This document shows, piece after piece, positions 1 through 9,700 of a DNA stretch of 64,000 nt. Source of the DNA: Archivesica marissinica. Its lineage: Eukaryota > Mollusca > Bivalvia > Venerida > Vesicomyidae. The notes under the pieces are model-generated. The model had not been told where the DNA came from and ran no database searches. It saw only the letters and a program-made list of their open reading frames with translations. Every line of letters starts with the position of its first letter. Position 1 is the first letter of the stretch. The DNA lies in NCBI GenBank assembly GCA_014843695.1, contig CM026391.1, positions 16,487,043 through 16,551,042 of the forward strand, written 5' to 3'. Both the position numbers and the translations under genes were made by a program.

Positions 1-235
1 CCTCACAGCAATATGTTCGAATCCCACTAGCGGTGTCGAATTAGGTTGTTGGTTCTACCCGGGTGCCCGTCCATGCTTGCAATACTGCTCTGAGGACACC
101 TGGGTCTTCATCCACCAATATTAGCTGGAGAGTTGCCATAAGACCTACAATGTGAGCTGTCGGTGTGACTTTAAAGCACGATAAGAACTTGTTTCGCAAT
201 CGAGCTAAAATCAATTTGTATATTCAGCCAAGAGT
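1..235 (+). mobile_element. SINE S5, 5' part cut by window edge
   Basis: A tRNA-like B box (GTTCGAATCCC) lies near base 16, followed by a body containing CCCGGGTGCCCGTCCATG and a tail with the AACTTGTTTCGCAATCGAG block also seen at the 3' end of families S2 and S6. The A box would lie left of base 1. The same body recurs at 17476-17700, around the array at 25976-27062, and as a minus-strand fragment near 45440. This copy holds the single-copy ancestor of the 20/21-bp minisatellite unit. No ORF. Confidence 0.7.
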
Positions 236-244
236 TTTAACTCC

Positions 245-514
245 CCCATCCAAACAGCATAGAGCCTGATCAGACGGCACAATCTGTTTCCGATCTGGCT
301 CTATGCTGTTTGCAATAGCGTCTTTAGTTGTAATATTAGCAGGTTACGATTAGCAGGTTAGGATCTGCACTTTTTGCCAGTGATATGACTATTTTTAGAC
401 ATAATTACCCATTTTGATAAATGAACTTGTCCAAATGTGATTTTCTGATTCATTTATTGGTTTATGAATATCATGGACCAGTCCATGTGAGTTACTTAGT
501 GTTGAAAGGGTTAA
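245..514. mobile_element. Chimera of M2 and M1 miniature element fragments
   Basis: The left part (about 250-345) matches the right half of the M2 hairpin elements, with CATAGAGCCTGATCAGACGG and a reversed partner CTCTATGCTGTTTGC. From about 346 the sequence switches to the right half of M1 (GGATCTGCACTTTTTGCC through GTGTTGAAAGGGTTAA), ending at TTAA 511-514. A short direct repeat (TTAGCAGGTTA) occurs twice at the junction. No coding capacity. Confidence 0.65.
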
Positions 515-1039
515 ACAAATTGAAATACATCTAAATTTGTAGCTAAGCAAAGTATAATATATATGTTAAACATATTGTCAATATAGCGCGTTCGTATCTC
601 CTAGCCATTTAATACATGTATTTGTTCCCCATTCAAGCGGTAAACAACATTAGTGTGTCAAGCTTATGTTTGATCGATAACCGTCTTCATTGAAGGTGAA
701 AAGCCTCCCACACAAAAGAACAAAGTACGATGTCTAGTACAGGCTGTCAACCAATATCGTGTGCTAAGTCCGTTTCAATACAGACAAAAGGCTGATCGAA
801 GGTCTTAAGTGAAAAAGGAAAATAGAAACGTTAAAACCCTAAAGCTTCATCTTAAAGATTGATTCATCCGAGTTTAATCTATAATGTTGGCACGCACGTT
901 TGAGATATATAAAAAAAAGAATATTGGTTATTAGTGAGGTGCATCTATGTTGTGTAGTAAGACAGTTTTGTATTATAATCATTATAATATACAATCAAAG
1001 CTGTATTAATGGTCATCTCTTTTAAGCAGTTGACATGTA
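515..1039. other. AT-rich intergenic stretch
   Basis: No ORF of note, no tandem repeat and no recognisable element. AT-rich spacer between miniature elements. Confidence 0.6.
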
Positions 1040-1387
1040 TTAACTCGTAACCTGCCAATCACGACCAAAGTCGCTTTTGTAAACAGCATAGAGTCGGATC
1101 AGACGGCACAAAATGTTCCGTCTGATCAAGATCTATGCTGTTTGTTATTCGGATAGTGGAGCTAAAACACTTGTCTGAATAACAAACAACACTGATCAGG
1201 ATCTATGTTGTTTGCTATTCGGATAGTGGAGCTAATACACTTGTGTGAATAACAAACAATGCTGATCAGGATCTATGTTGTTTGCTATACGGATAGTGGA
1301 GCTAATACACTTGTGTGAATAACAAACAATGCTGATCAGGATCTATGTTGTTTGCACATTCTATTTATTCGATAGGTTTCGGGTTAA
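1040..1387 (-). mobile_element. M2 miniature element with internal triplication
   Basis: TTAA stands at both ends (1040-1043 and 1384-1387). Inside are the M2 hairpin words (AAACAGCATAGAGTCGGATC, ATCTATGCTGTTTG), with the orientation reversed relative to the copy at 27703. A 70-bp block carrying CTGATCAGGATCTATG, GGATAGTGGAGC and GAATAACAAACAA is repeated about three times (hits at 1191, 1261, 1331), which makes this copy about 348 bp against about 235-250 bp for the others. Non-autonomous; TTAA target sites are used by piggyBac-type transposases, but I see no transposase. Confidence 0.75.
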
Positions 1388-1552
1388 GCAGCTAGCTTCC
1401 ATACACATGGAACTGGTGTTTTATTACATATTTCTAATTTGACCTCTAATAGAGGAGCTACATGTATAGTACGTACATGTCACTTTCTGTAATCTCCCCA
1501 AGTTTGTCGGACTGTGTTACTTCTGTGTATTTACATGACTTTTAAATTATTT

Positions 1553-1787
1553 AAGTTTATTTAACGTCGCTACTGGTTGCCCATTTGAGCGACGGGCAGT
1601 TTACCTGACAACACCTTTCCTGGGCAGGCTCCAGCGGTTAACCAGTACTTGGTGCACCAACCTAGTATGAAACAGCCAACTTTTTCATTTTTCATATAAA
1701 GAGACACGGTCTGAGCGGGTTTCCAACCCGTGACCATCAGTGATGATAGGTTACAGTGGTGTACAAGCGAACGTAACCACTGTGTGT
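1553..1787 (-). mobile_element. SINE S3, tail type shared with S1
   Basis: On the minus strand a tRNA-like head reads toward the left: TGATGGTCACGGGTTGG (degenerate B box) then GAGACACGGTC-complement and GGTGCACCAACC-complement blocks. Its 3' end is TTATTTAACGTCGCTACTGG on the + strand, nearly the same tail as S1. The A-box end is cut off where S1 begins at 1788. Confidence 0.75.
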
Positions 1788-2000
1788 TTTGCGTTTATTT
1801 ATCGTCGCTACCGGTTGCACATATGAGCGCCGTATCCTGAAGAGATTAGTCATTTTAGATTTTGGAGGATAGTGCAATGTTACAGACAGAGACCCATCCC
1901 AGAGTCTCCTCTGGTTCTTTTACGTGCACGGTGTAAAGCACCGACACGAGACCTCAGTTTAACGGCCCATTATTAGGGTCAGACGGGGGATCGAACCACT
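1788..2000 (-). mobile_element. SINE S1, 5'-truncated
   Basis: Reads GTTTATTTATCGTCGCTACC (tail) through GATTAGTCATTTTAGATT, GAGTCTCCTCTGGTTC and GTCAGACGGGGGATCGAAC (B box) on the + strand, so the element is on the minus strand. It stops at the B box; the A-box half is missing. Confidence 0.75.
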
Positions 2001-2017
2001 ATGACTTGTCTATGTAT

Positions 2018-2258
2018 AGAAAAGGAAAGTGTTTCTTTATTATAGTGTCACTCCTTAGGCCTATTTAAGAGCCAGCCATGTCTGACTTATGAGACACTCT
2101 TTTCATGAACATCAGTACTTCACGAATCCTGTGCTTGTACACCAGGCGCCAGGCTGGTAGGCAATCGGTAACCATTATTTAACTAGCTGGCGGCTCACCA
2201 ACCGGCCATATCAGAACAAACCCCTGACGAGATTCGAACCTTAGACCTCTATGTAGAC
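2018..2258 (-). mobile_element. SINE S4 with target site duplication
   Basis: The element runs from a tail near TTATTATAGTGTCACTCC to a B-box-like GATTCGAACC. TGTCTATGTAT flanks it on both sides (about 2007-2017 and 2259-2269), consistent with target-primed insertion. Copies lie at 35500-35710 and, split by another SINE, at 37283-37715. Confidence 0.7.
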
Positions 2259-2269
2259 TGTCTATGTAT

Positions 2270-3089
2270 TTTATATACATGTAGGATGCTATCCAGTTGT
2301 TAAGAAAGAATTGTGGATTTTATTACTTTGAATTTGAAGATCAGATTAATTATTAAACTTAAAATTTAGGATCTCAAATTTAGAGGAAGTCATTTTCTTT
2401 GCAGAAAGCTTGCCCAATAAAACGGTGAGGAAGTGTGCTTGAAGTTTTGAGTATTGTAAAATGATTATATATAAATGGTATATTATGTTCCGGGCCGCTC
2501 CTGTGGTTTGTTCTGGATGTAGTTCGATAAATGGTGTAGACAATGGAGATTGGATAGTGTTGCGTGATTGTGGTGTATGGTTTAATAGGATAATAAATTA
2601 TCTATATAACTGTAAAAATTGGGAAATGTAAAAATTGGGAAACAATTTTTATGTGTTTCATATTTTGGGGCACTGTACATGTGGTAGTAAAAATGTTTGA
2701 ATTCATTTGCCTAAAAATATAAGTTGGTATTTTGAAGTCGTGTTTGTTTAATGGCAAAATAAAGGTTACTATTCATGCATGTACATTTATCGTAGTGTCA
2801 AAGTAACTTTCCTGTTAAGAAATTTGAAATTGCACTGTGTATGTGAGTGTCTGTTTAATATGCTAGTAATTTTAATAAAATGTGCTAAAGTGATTTACGC
2901 CCATTAATTTCGTTGCTATCACCATTTGTTGCGGAGAAATATAGTTTGGTAGAGGGCTGAACATGAAAACAAGAATAGCATAGTCGGAAGATTATATTAT
3001 ATTTTTTTTAACAAAGTTCGATCAAGTACATGTACCGGTACATAAAAAATGTGAAAACGGTTGGATTTCTTTACATCAAAACTTGGGTA
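2270..3089. other. AT-rich intergenic stretch
   Basis: Very AT-rich. AATAAA words (for example 2758-2763) are unremarkable at this composition. No ORF or repeat I can support. Confidence 0.55.
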
Positions 3090-3309
3090 ATACTTGTGTT
3101 GTTATGGATACAAAATGTACTTGTGTTGTTATGGATACAAAATGTACTTGTGTTGTTATGGATACAATTGTACTTGTATTGTTATGGATACAATTTGTAC
3201 TTGTGTTGTTATGGATACACAATGTACTTGTGTTGTTATGGATACAAATTGTACTTGTGTTGTTATGGATACACAATGTACGTGTGTTGTTATGGATACA
3301 ATTGTACAA
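3090..3309. repeat. 27-bp minisatellite, about 8 units
   Basis: Unit of about 27 bp centred on TGTGTTGTTATGGATACAA; the linker after the core varies (AAATG, TTTG, ATTG, CACAATG). Short open frames here on both strands are repeat artefacts. Confidence 0.9.
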
Positions 3310-3424
3310 TTGTTTGGTAACAACTAACAACCTTATTAGAAATTGTGACAGTCACTTTCTGCAGGAAAATAACTTTGATTTTAGCAAACTATAATCATTG
3401 CACAGGTAGATTTTGATCATTTTG

Positions 3425-3655
3425 TTAACCCTTTCAACACCACAGACCTCTAAATTGGCTTACAAAAAAGTGTAGATCCAGATGAGCCGTCTCATCAGGA
3501 TCTGCACTTTTTTCAAGTAATATAACTATTTTTAGAGAGAGAAAAATACCCATTTTGATAAATGAACTGATCCAAATGTAATTTTGTTATTAATTTATTG
3601 GTCTAAAAATATCATGGACCAGTCCATGTCAGTTACTTGGTGTTGAAAGAGTTAA
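3425..3655. mobile_element. M1 miniature element
   Basis: TTAACCCTTTCAACACCA at the left and TGGTGTTGAAAGAGTTAA at the right form near-perfect terminal inverted repeats with TTAA at both ends. The left third holds a hairpin (AGATCCAGATGAGCCG / CTCATCAGGATCT). Copies: 8122-8367 and 12957-13217, plus a half copy ending at 514. Confidence 0.85.
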
Positions 3656-4007
3656 GTAAAATATTTCATTATACATGTAAAGGGGGTAATTAACATATTA
3701 TAATGTTCCAAGAATCAGTTAATTTGTAGACAGAATTTCCAAATGTTGTAAGTAAAATCTGTTTAGATGTTTGAATACATAGTTTTTTTAATTTATAGAA
3801 GGTGGCCTACCGGTACCTGTTGGTAGTTAGTTCTGAGCTAATTCTCAGTGCATGGGCCCTCTAAATCATCCTTAGGGCTTCCCAGTGTCCTCACCATATC
3901 TAATCATCTGCTGCATAGATGTAGATTATGATTGTATGCAGCACATTCTAAGTACATGTACATCACAGTCGCCGCCCATATGCCCAGGGCTCAAGCTAGA
4001 TTCCAAT
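3656..4007. other. Intergenic, nothing recognised
   Basis: AT-rich with no repeat or credible ORF. Confidence 0.5.
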
Positions 4008-4118
4008 TTTTGGGAGAAGTCACTTCTCCCTCCAGATGTTTTTGGGAGAAGTCACTTCTCCCTCCAGATGATTTTGGGAGAAGTCACTTCTCCCTCCAGA
4101 TGATTTAGGGAGAAGTGA
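4008..4118. repeat. 31-bp repeat with internal hairpin, about 4 units
   Basis: Each unit carries GGGAGAAGT-C-ACTTCTCCC, a 9-bp inverted repeat around one base, then TCCAGATG and a short T tract. The last unit is truncated. Confidence 0.9.
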
Positions 4119-4295
4119 GAAAGTTTAGGGCATTGTCTCGACAAAATTACACACACTGTGTTACAGTCTGTGTACATGTACATTGATCTAAGATGCATAT
4201 TTGGGCCGGTTATACGATGATGATTGAGCTTATTTACCCTCGCTGCATTATTTATCCTACCCATGTTACAAGTAACATGAATTGTTTTTATACCA

Positions 4296-4780
4296 AGTGT
4301 TTTCAGTGTTTATGGGACTTTAAGTTCATGGAGGGAAGAGTGTTTTCAGTGTTTATGGGACTTTAAGTTCATGGAGGGAAGAGTGTTTTCAGTGTTTATG
4401 GGACCTTACGTTCATGGAGGGAAAGAGTGTTTTCAGTGTTTATGGGACTTTATGTTCATGGAGGGAAGAGTGTTTTCAGTGTTTATGGGACATTACGTTC
4501 ATGGAGGGAAACAGTGTTTTCAGTGTTTATGGGACATTACGTTCATGGAGGGAAGAGTGTTTTCAGTGTTTATGGGACGTTACGTTCATGGAGGGAAAGA
4601 GTGTTTTCAGTGTTTATGGGACTTTACGTTCATGGAGGGGGAAGGGTGTTTTCAGTGTTTATGGGACCTTACGTTCATGGAGGGAAACCGTGTTTTCAGT
4701 GTTTATGGGACGTTACGTTCATGGATGGAAGAGTGTTTTCAGTGTTTATGGGACTTTACCTTCATGGAGGGAAGTTAAGG
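4296..4780. repeat. 43-45 bp minisatellite, about 11 units
   Basis: Unit contains GTGTTTTCAGTGTTTATGGG and TTCATGGAGGGAA; one or two extra bases in some units shift the period between 43 and 45. All three + frames stay open across it because the unit carries few stops; not a gene. Confidence 0.92.
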
Positions 4781-5077
4781 TATTGTGAAGGAGTTTGGGT
4801 TGAAACATGTGTCTAAGTGATTAGCATTAAAAAACTCCAGTAACATACAGGACGATTATCATTAATTATCTATAATGTGTCTTACCATAGTCCTAATACA
4901 CTGTAACACATACCTACGGTATTCCTGTGTGTGTGTATATATATATGCAATACCTGGCTTGGAAGCTATAAAACCGTTCTCAAATCTCTAAACCTGATTT
5001 GATTGGTCGAGACCGTTTTATAACCGCCAGCCCTGAAAGCTCGTTTCACGGATATTAAGATGATTCGTTATTTTATA
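4781..5077 (+). other. Region upstream of the Sprouty coding exon
   Basis: Single-copy-looking sequence between the 43-bp array and the candidate splice acceptor. It contains a (TG)/(TA) run near 4930-4945 and GGAAGCTATAAAACCG at about 4971. If the acceptor at 5097 is used this is intron; if not, it may include promoter sequence. I cannot locate a transcription start. Confidence 0.35.
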
Positions 5078-5097
5078 TTTCACATTTCTATTTTCAG
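5074..5097 (+). other. Candidate 3' splice site before Sprouty
   Basis: A pyrimidine-rich tract (TTTCACATTTCTATTTTCAG) ends in CAG at 5097, followed by CAATGG. Known Sprouty genes usually have the whole coding sequence in one exon preceded by non-coding 5' exon(s), and this site would give a 109-base leader before the start codon. Inference; no transcript evidence. Confidence 0.5.
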
Positions 5098-5135
5098 CAA
5101 TGGTAACGAAACGAAGGATATAGCCGTTAAACAAA

Positions 5136-5210
5136 ATGTTTGATTATCCGCTACGTCCACTATACAATACGCTACGCCCACTATACATGTACAATACACA
5201 AGTGGAATGA
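5136..5210 (+). CDS. uORF overlapping the Sprouty start
   Basis: ATG at 5136 opens a 24-codon frame whose TGA (5208-5210) overlaps the Sprouty ATG (5207-5209) as ATGA. It covers an imperfect duplication (CGCTACGTCCACTATACAATA, trimmed here to its start CGCTACG.CCACTATACA). A shorter uORF of 7 codons begins at 5100. Both lie downstream of the candidate acceptor, so they would be in the mature leader. Such an overlap would limit Sprouty translation to reinitiation or leaky scanning. Whether the peptide is made is unknown. Confidence 0.3.
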   Translation: MFDYPLRPLYNTLRPLYMYNTQVE

Positions 5211-6034
5211 GGTCGTCACGCTACCAAGCACCCAATACCTTACTTCAAGTAGGCGATGTTGCAGGCGTAATAACTCTGGATCAGGTGCGACCGCAGCCCA
5301 GACAACAGAATGAATATGTGGACACGCCACGCTCACCACTTACGCATAGTGCGAGCAAAGTCGGTTCGGTTTCTATGAGCACAAAGAACATTGTGGTATC
5401 AATAGCACCACGAGAGCGTGTGATTTTACCGAATCGGACACCAAATACACAAAATAGTATTATTCAAACTCAGCCAATTTCGACGAGCCCTCCTCTCAAA
5501 AAGGATTTACCGTTGGAAGTACAAAATGATGAGGACTCTATTATTTGTGGGAAGTGTGGGAAATGCAGGTGTGGAGCGTGCACATCGCCTCGGGAACTAC
5601 CTTCAAAATGGCTGTGCGGTGACAAGGTTAATATTAGTCCAGAGACTGCGGTGGAATATGCCACGTGCGTGTGTTGTGTGAAAGGCGTGTTTTATCACTG
5701 TTCGAAAGACGATCAGGATGCAGAGTTTGAGTGTTTATCGGACCCGTGCGCGTGCTGTAACAGACCAAACTGCTGTAAAAGATGGACATGTATTCTGGCT
5801 ATGAGCTTGTGTTTGCCGTGTATGTGTTTATATCCACCGGCAAAGTGTGGACTAATGGCATGTACAGGATTGTATAACAAATGCCGCAAGAAAGGTTGCA
5901 CGTGCAGTAACAAGTCAAATAATCAAAGTAGCAAGAAGGGTAGGTCATCAAGGAGTAAGATTGACTCGTCGTCACAATATCGGGGCCTATTGATCGATTC
6001 AGACCGGGAAAGCTCGTCGATATCGAACACGTGA
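5207..6034 (+). CDS. spry: Sprouty family protein (RTK/Ras-ERK antagonist)
   Basis: A 275-residue Sprouty protein, close to the usual 280-320 aa of vertebrate members and shorter than the fly one. Sproutys are membrane-associated cytoplasmic feedback inhibitors of FGF and EGF receptor signalling through Ras-ERK. Near the N terminus is LDQVR (24-28) and then NEYVDTP (35-41); this matches the conserved N-x-Y-x-x-x-P motif whose phosphotyrosine (Tyr55 in SPRY2; Tyr37 here) binds the Cbl TKB domain. A Ser/Thr-rich linker follows. The Sprouty cysteine-rich domain spans about 114-233 with 25 cysteines, including CGKCGKCRCGAC, SPRELPSKW, GVFYHC and NCCKRW. The tail (234-275) is Ser/Lys/Arg-rich. An in-frame TGA at 5141 with no ATG between it and 5207 fixes the start. 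The reading frame is intact and intronless. I cannot say which vertebrate paralogue it is nearest; invertebrates typically have one. Confidence 0.95.
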   Translation: MRSSRYQAPNTLLQVGDVAGVITLDQVRPQPRQQNEYVDTPRSPLTHSASKVGSVSMSTKNIVVSIAPRERVILPNRTPNTQNSIIQTQPISTSPPLKKDLPLEVQNDEDSIICGKCGKCRCGACTSPRELPSKWLCGDKVNISPETAVEYATCVCCVKGVFYHCSKDDQDAEFECLSDPCACCNRPNCCKRWTCILAMSLCLPCMCLYPPAKCGLMACTGLYNKCRKKGCTCSNKSNNQSSKKGRSSRSKIDSSSQYRGLLIDSDRESSSISNT

Positions 6035-6722
6035 AATTTCGTTACGTTATTTTTTCTTGTTAATACCTTGTTATGGAGAATTGTGTTACTTTCACTGTTT
6101 TTTGACAAATTGTGCATATGTTAGCGATTATCTGTGATGAAATGAACACTTCTATACATGTTTTGTGCCATGCTGCATTGTGGACTATGGAAGGAACGGA
6201 ACATTGGATTTAAGGCACATATCCTTCATTATCTCCCCTGGAACTCTCAATTGCAGTGAATTCCACTACGTTGCAGAGGTACATGTACGTTATATAACAT
6301 ATTTTGGATTTCTCCTCTCCTGAGTAATTTCACAAGCATCTGTCTCCAAAATGCTACGGAAATGGAGACAAACTTTCTTGCAAAACAACACAACAGCTGA
6401 TATTCGAGCGGACAAACAATTGCTGAAATGTTTGTAACAGAATATTTAAGCAACCCAAACTTTTTATTCTATTTAATGAAAATTAAAATGGATTTATTTT
6501 ATTTTTTCAATATTGATCGAAGGTGCAACCAGAATTATAATATTTTGTAGGCTCTTATTTGGTAAAAGTATACAAATATAGTCTGGTTACTGCATACATG
6601 TAGATTTAATCTTTTATCCACGTGAATTTTTGACATTTGACTATTACAGCTTGATCAGGAATTAAGAAATTTTATAGACATTTTTTAGCTGTTTTTATAT
6701 CAGTATTTTTTTATATATTAAA
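6035..6722 (+). other. Probable Sprouty 3' UTR and downstream DNA
   Basis: AT-rich sequence after the stop. ATTAAA hexamers at 6482-6487 and 6717-6722 are possible polyadenylation signals; the AATAAA at 6821 falls in a miniature element. No ORF of interest. The true 3' end cannot be set from sequence alone. Confidence 0.35.
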
Positions 6723-6802
6723 ACAAAAACACTTGAAATGAATGTACAGAATTTGCTTTTATTGTTTGTCAATATCACCCTATGGTAAGCCAGTTGGCAT
6801 GT

Positions 6803-7053
6803 TTAACCCTTTACATGCTGAATAAATTGGGAGGCATGTGCAAACAACATACATGTACATTGTAGATCCAGGTCATCCATGTCTGATCAGGATCTACGTA
6901 ACTTGTTGTTTGCTCTTCAGCCAGCCAAATTATTTAGCTCCGAATAGCAAACAGCAGAGTCTTCTGATCAGATTGCATGTTTTGTGCCATCTGTACTGGC
7001 TCTGTTCCGTTTGCAAAAATGAATATACTTGTTTCCAGTACTGTAAGGGTTAA
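6803..7053 (+). mobile_element. M2 miniature element
   Basis: TTAACCCTTTACATGCTG on the left and CAGTACTGTAAGGGTTAA on the right, with TTAA at both ends. Internal words GCAAACAACATACATG, TCTGATCAGGATCTACG and GAATAGCAAACAGCA identify the M2 family. Short ORFs inside are not genes. Confidence 0.8.
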
Positions 7054-7514
7054 ACATGCACGTGTTAATAACGTTAATTATGCACACTGTTTTGTGTCAT
7101 TGTCATCATGTATGATGATTTGCCCGATTATTCGGCGCATGATTATACATGTATGGAGGGTTATTGTACTCGTAATTGGCGATGGTATTTGGTTCAAGTT
7201 TGCTGGGCATGTTGCTATGTCCCTTAAAACACTCAATGACCGACATCGCTGGTTTTTCGATTACCTCCCTTGACAGATATACTTACCGGTATATGTAATT
7301 TATATTAAAAGGTTTATGCTTTTTATCAAAAGTTCTTATCACGTTTCCCTGCTTCAGATAGTCGCAAGCCTGGGCCATCCGACAGCTCTAGTTTATCTTT
7401 TTTTACCACTAGAAAGCGCATGTTATTTCTTTGAAATCTGGTTTGGTTATGGTTGGAATATTTCTGTTCTTGTTTTAGCGTGAATTTGATCCAGTACCCA
7501 TCAATGTGAATAGT
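7054..7514. other. Intergenic, nothing recognised
   Basis: Two ORFs of 60-100 codons overlap here without any recognisable domain; I do not support them as genes. Confidence 0.5.
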
Positions 7515-7528
7515 ACGATACATATCCA

Positions 7529-7799
7529 GGTATCTGCCTCCGTGGTCGAGTGGTTACGGTCGCTGACTTGTATACCACTGTAACCTATCATCGCTGATGG
7601 TCACGGGTTCGAGCCCCGCTCAGGCCGTGTCTCATTTATATGAAAAAGTTGGCAATTTCTTACGGAGGTTGGTGCATCCAAGTACTGGTTAACCGCTGGA
7701 GCCTGCCCAGGAAAGGTGTTGCTCGGTAAACTGCCCGCCGGCGATATAGCCCAAAAATGGTGCTAAGCAGGCGTAAAACATATTAACATAAATAACATA
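7529..7799 (+). mobile_element. SINE S3, full length, tail type 2
   Basis: The tRNA-like head has A box GGTCGAGTGGTTACGG and B box GGGTTCGAGCCCC. The body has GAGTGTCTC-like and GTTGGTGCATCCAAGTACTG blocks, and the tail is GCCGGCGATATAGCCC ... GCAGGCGTAAAACA. A perfect 14-bp target duplication, ACGATACATATCCA, lies at 7515-7528 and 7800-7813, so the boundaries are secure. Confidence 0.88.
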
Positions 7800-8121
7800 A
7801 CGATACATATCCACTATATACAGTAATTGTCCAATGAAATATGTTCATTTTATTGAACATTTAAACGAAACATGTGTTAGCAACTTGCCAGTCGTGCACA
7901 AATTGAATGTTTTTATGAGATATAAGATTACATTTAGATATTGACCCATACCAGTCAAGGAAGTCTTTCGATTGCCATGATCTAGCATGTGACGCACCAG
8001 GCAGGAAGGTACCATCTGGGTGTTACACATGTAGAACTGAATGAGTAATCTAATGATTTCGCATTACAATAAACCTTATTCTCGTCGGAGTCGGAAAACG
8101 TTGTATTTGTTATTTTATCCT

Positions 8122-8367
8122 TTAACCCTTTCAACCCCACAGGCTTCTAAATAGGCTTATGAAAATTGTAGATCCAGATGAGCCGGCTCGTAACGAGCCG
8201 TCTCATCAGGATCTGCACTTTTTTGCCAGTAATAATTATTACTATTTTTAGATAAAATTACCCATTTTGATAAATGAACTGGTTCAAAGGTAATTTTCTT
8301 ATTAATTTATTGGTCTAAAAATAGCATGCACCAATCCATGTCAGATACTTGGGGTTGAATGGGTTAA
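8122..8367. mobile_element. M1 miniature element
   Basis: TTAACCCTTTCAACCCCA and TTGGGGTTGAATGGGTTAA termini with TTAA ends. The inner hairpin is longer than at 3425 (GAGCCGGCTCGTAACGAGCC). Confidence 0.85.
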
Positions 8368-8896
8368 ACTATGTTGGATATGTTATTCTTTGTTTAGCAT
8401 ATCTGTTTTGGGCACTGATAAATGACTGAGGTACATTTATGAAAGTATGTACGGTAACGACAATACGTTTTAAATCAAAAAGTCAAAAATTAATTTCTTA
8501 AATATTTACATGTAGTAATAAAGGTAGGGCTGACTGTTGGCCTCATTTTGGCCTTAGAAACAAATATGCTTTGCCTATTATGTTCCCTCTTTTGTGCAAG
8601 CGAGGGCCAACGACTCCGAAGAGAATTCAGACTTTTCCAAGGTCATATTTTCGAATTTTCTTTTGACCGTTGAAAAAGTTTGCAGGTTCAGTGTTAATCT
8701 CTTGTAACATTATGCTGAGGCTGAGGACAGCATAATACAATATACTGCATATGTGAATATGTACTGGTATGTGTTATATTATGTCACTTTTTATTCATTT
8801 TCACGCAATTCCCAGAATGATTGAAACAAATTTGCGTTAAACATGCGTTTTAAAATTCATTCTGACCCTCTTTGTGTTGTATATTTGTGATAATAA
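8368..8896. other. Intergenic, nothing recognised
   Basis: AT-rich with a weak dyad near GCTGAGGCTGAGGACAGC. No gene. Confidence 0.5.
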
Positions 8897-9511
8897 TTTT
8901 GTTAGTGGAACATTGTTTCACGTCCATGATCCTACAGGATATACGTTTGTTAGTGGAACATTGTTTCACGTCCATGATCCTACAGGATATACGTTTGTTA
9001 GTGGAACATTGTTTCACGTCCATGATCCTACAGGATATACGTTTGTTAGTGGAACATTGTTTCACGTCCATGATCCTACAGGATATAGTTTGTTAGTGGA
9101 ACATTGTTTCACGTCCATGATCCTACAGGATATAGTTTGTTAGTGGAACATTGTTTCACGTCCATGATCCTACAGGATATAGTTTGTTAGTGGAACATTG
9201 TTTCACGTCCATGATCCTACAGGATATACTTTGTTAGTGGAACATTGTTTCACGTCCATGATCCTACAGGATATAGTTTGTTAGTGGAACATTGTTTCAC
9301 GTCCATGATCCTACAGGATATACGTTTGTTAGTGGAACATTGTTTCACGTCCATGATCCTACAGGATATAGTTTGTTAGTGGAACATTGTTTCACGTCCA
9401 TGATCCTACAGGATATAGTTTGTTAGTGGAACATTGTTTCACGTCCATGATCCTACAGGATATAGTTTGTTAGTGGAACATTGTTTCACGTCCATGATCC
9501 TACAGGATATA
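8897..9511. repeat. 47/48-bp minisatellite, 13 units
   Basis: Unit contains GTTAGTGGAACATTGTTTC, ACGTCCATGATCCTACAGG and ATATACG or ATATAG. Units ending ATATACG are 48 bp, those ending ATATAG 47 bp; the longer form is concentrated at the left. Units are otherwise nearly identical. Confidence 0.93.
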
Positions 9512-9700
9512 CATTTCAAGACTTTTACCTCGTTTGTGGTCACGTTTACTGTTGGGAGATGAATTAGGCCTCCGTTATGTATCGATATGGGCGATGCCCG
9601 CCCCACCGCCTGTTCAATCAATACTAGCCGTACCTATGTCGGTTGTTTGCAGTATTCATTGATGGTGAAAGCAATGCACCGGCTATGAAGCTAACGCAAA

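Noticed and set aside
4930..4990. TATA-like words upstream of Sprouty as the promoter
   Set aside because: AT-rich context gives many such words, and the candidate splice acceptor at 5097 suggests that this stretch is intron.
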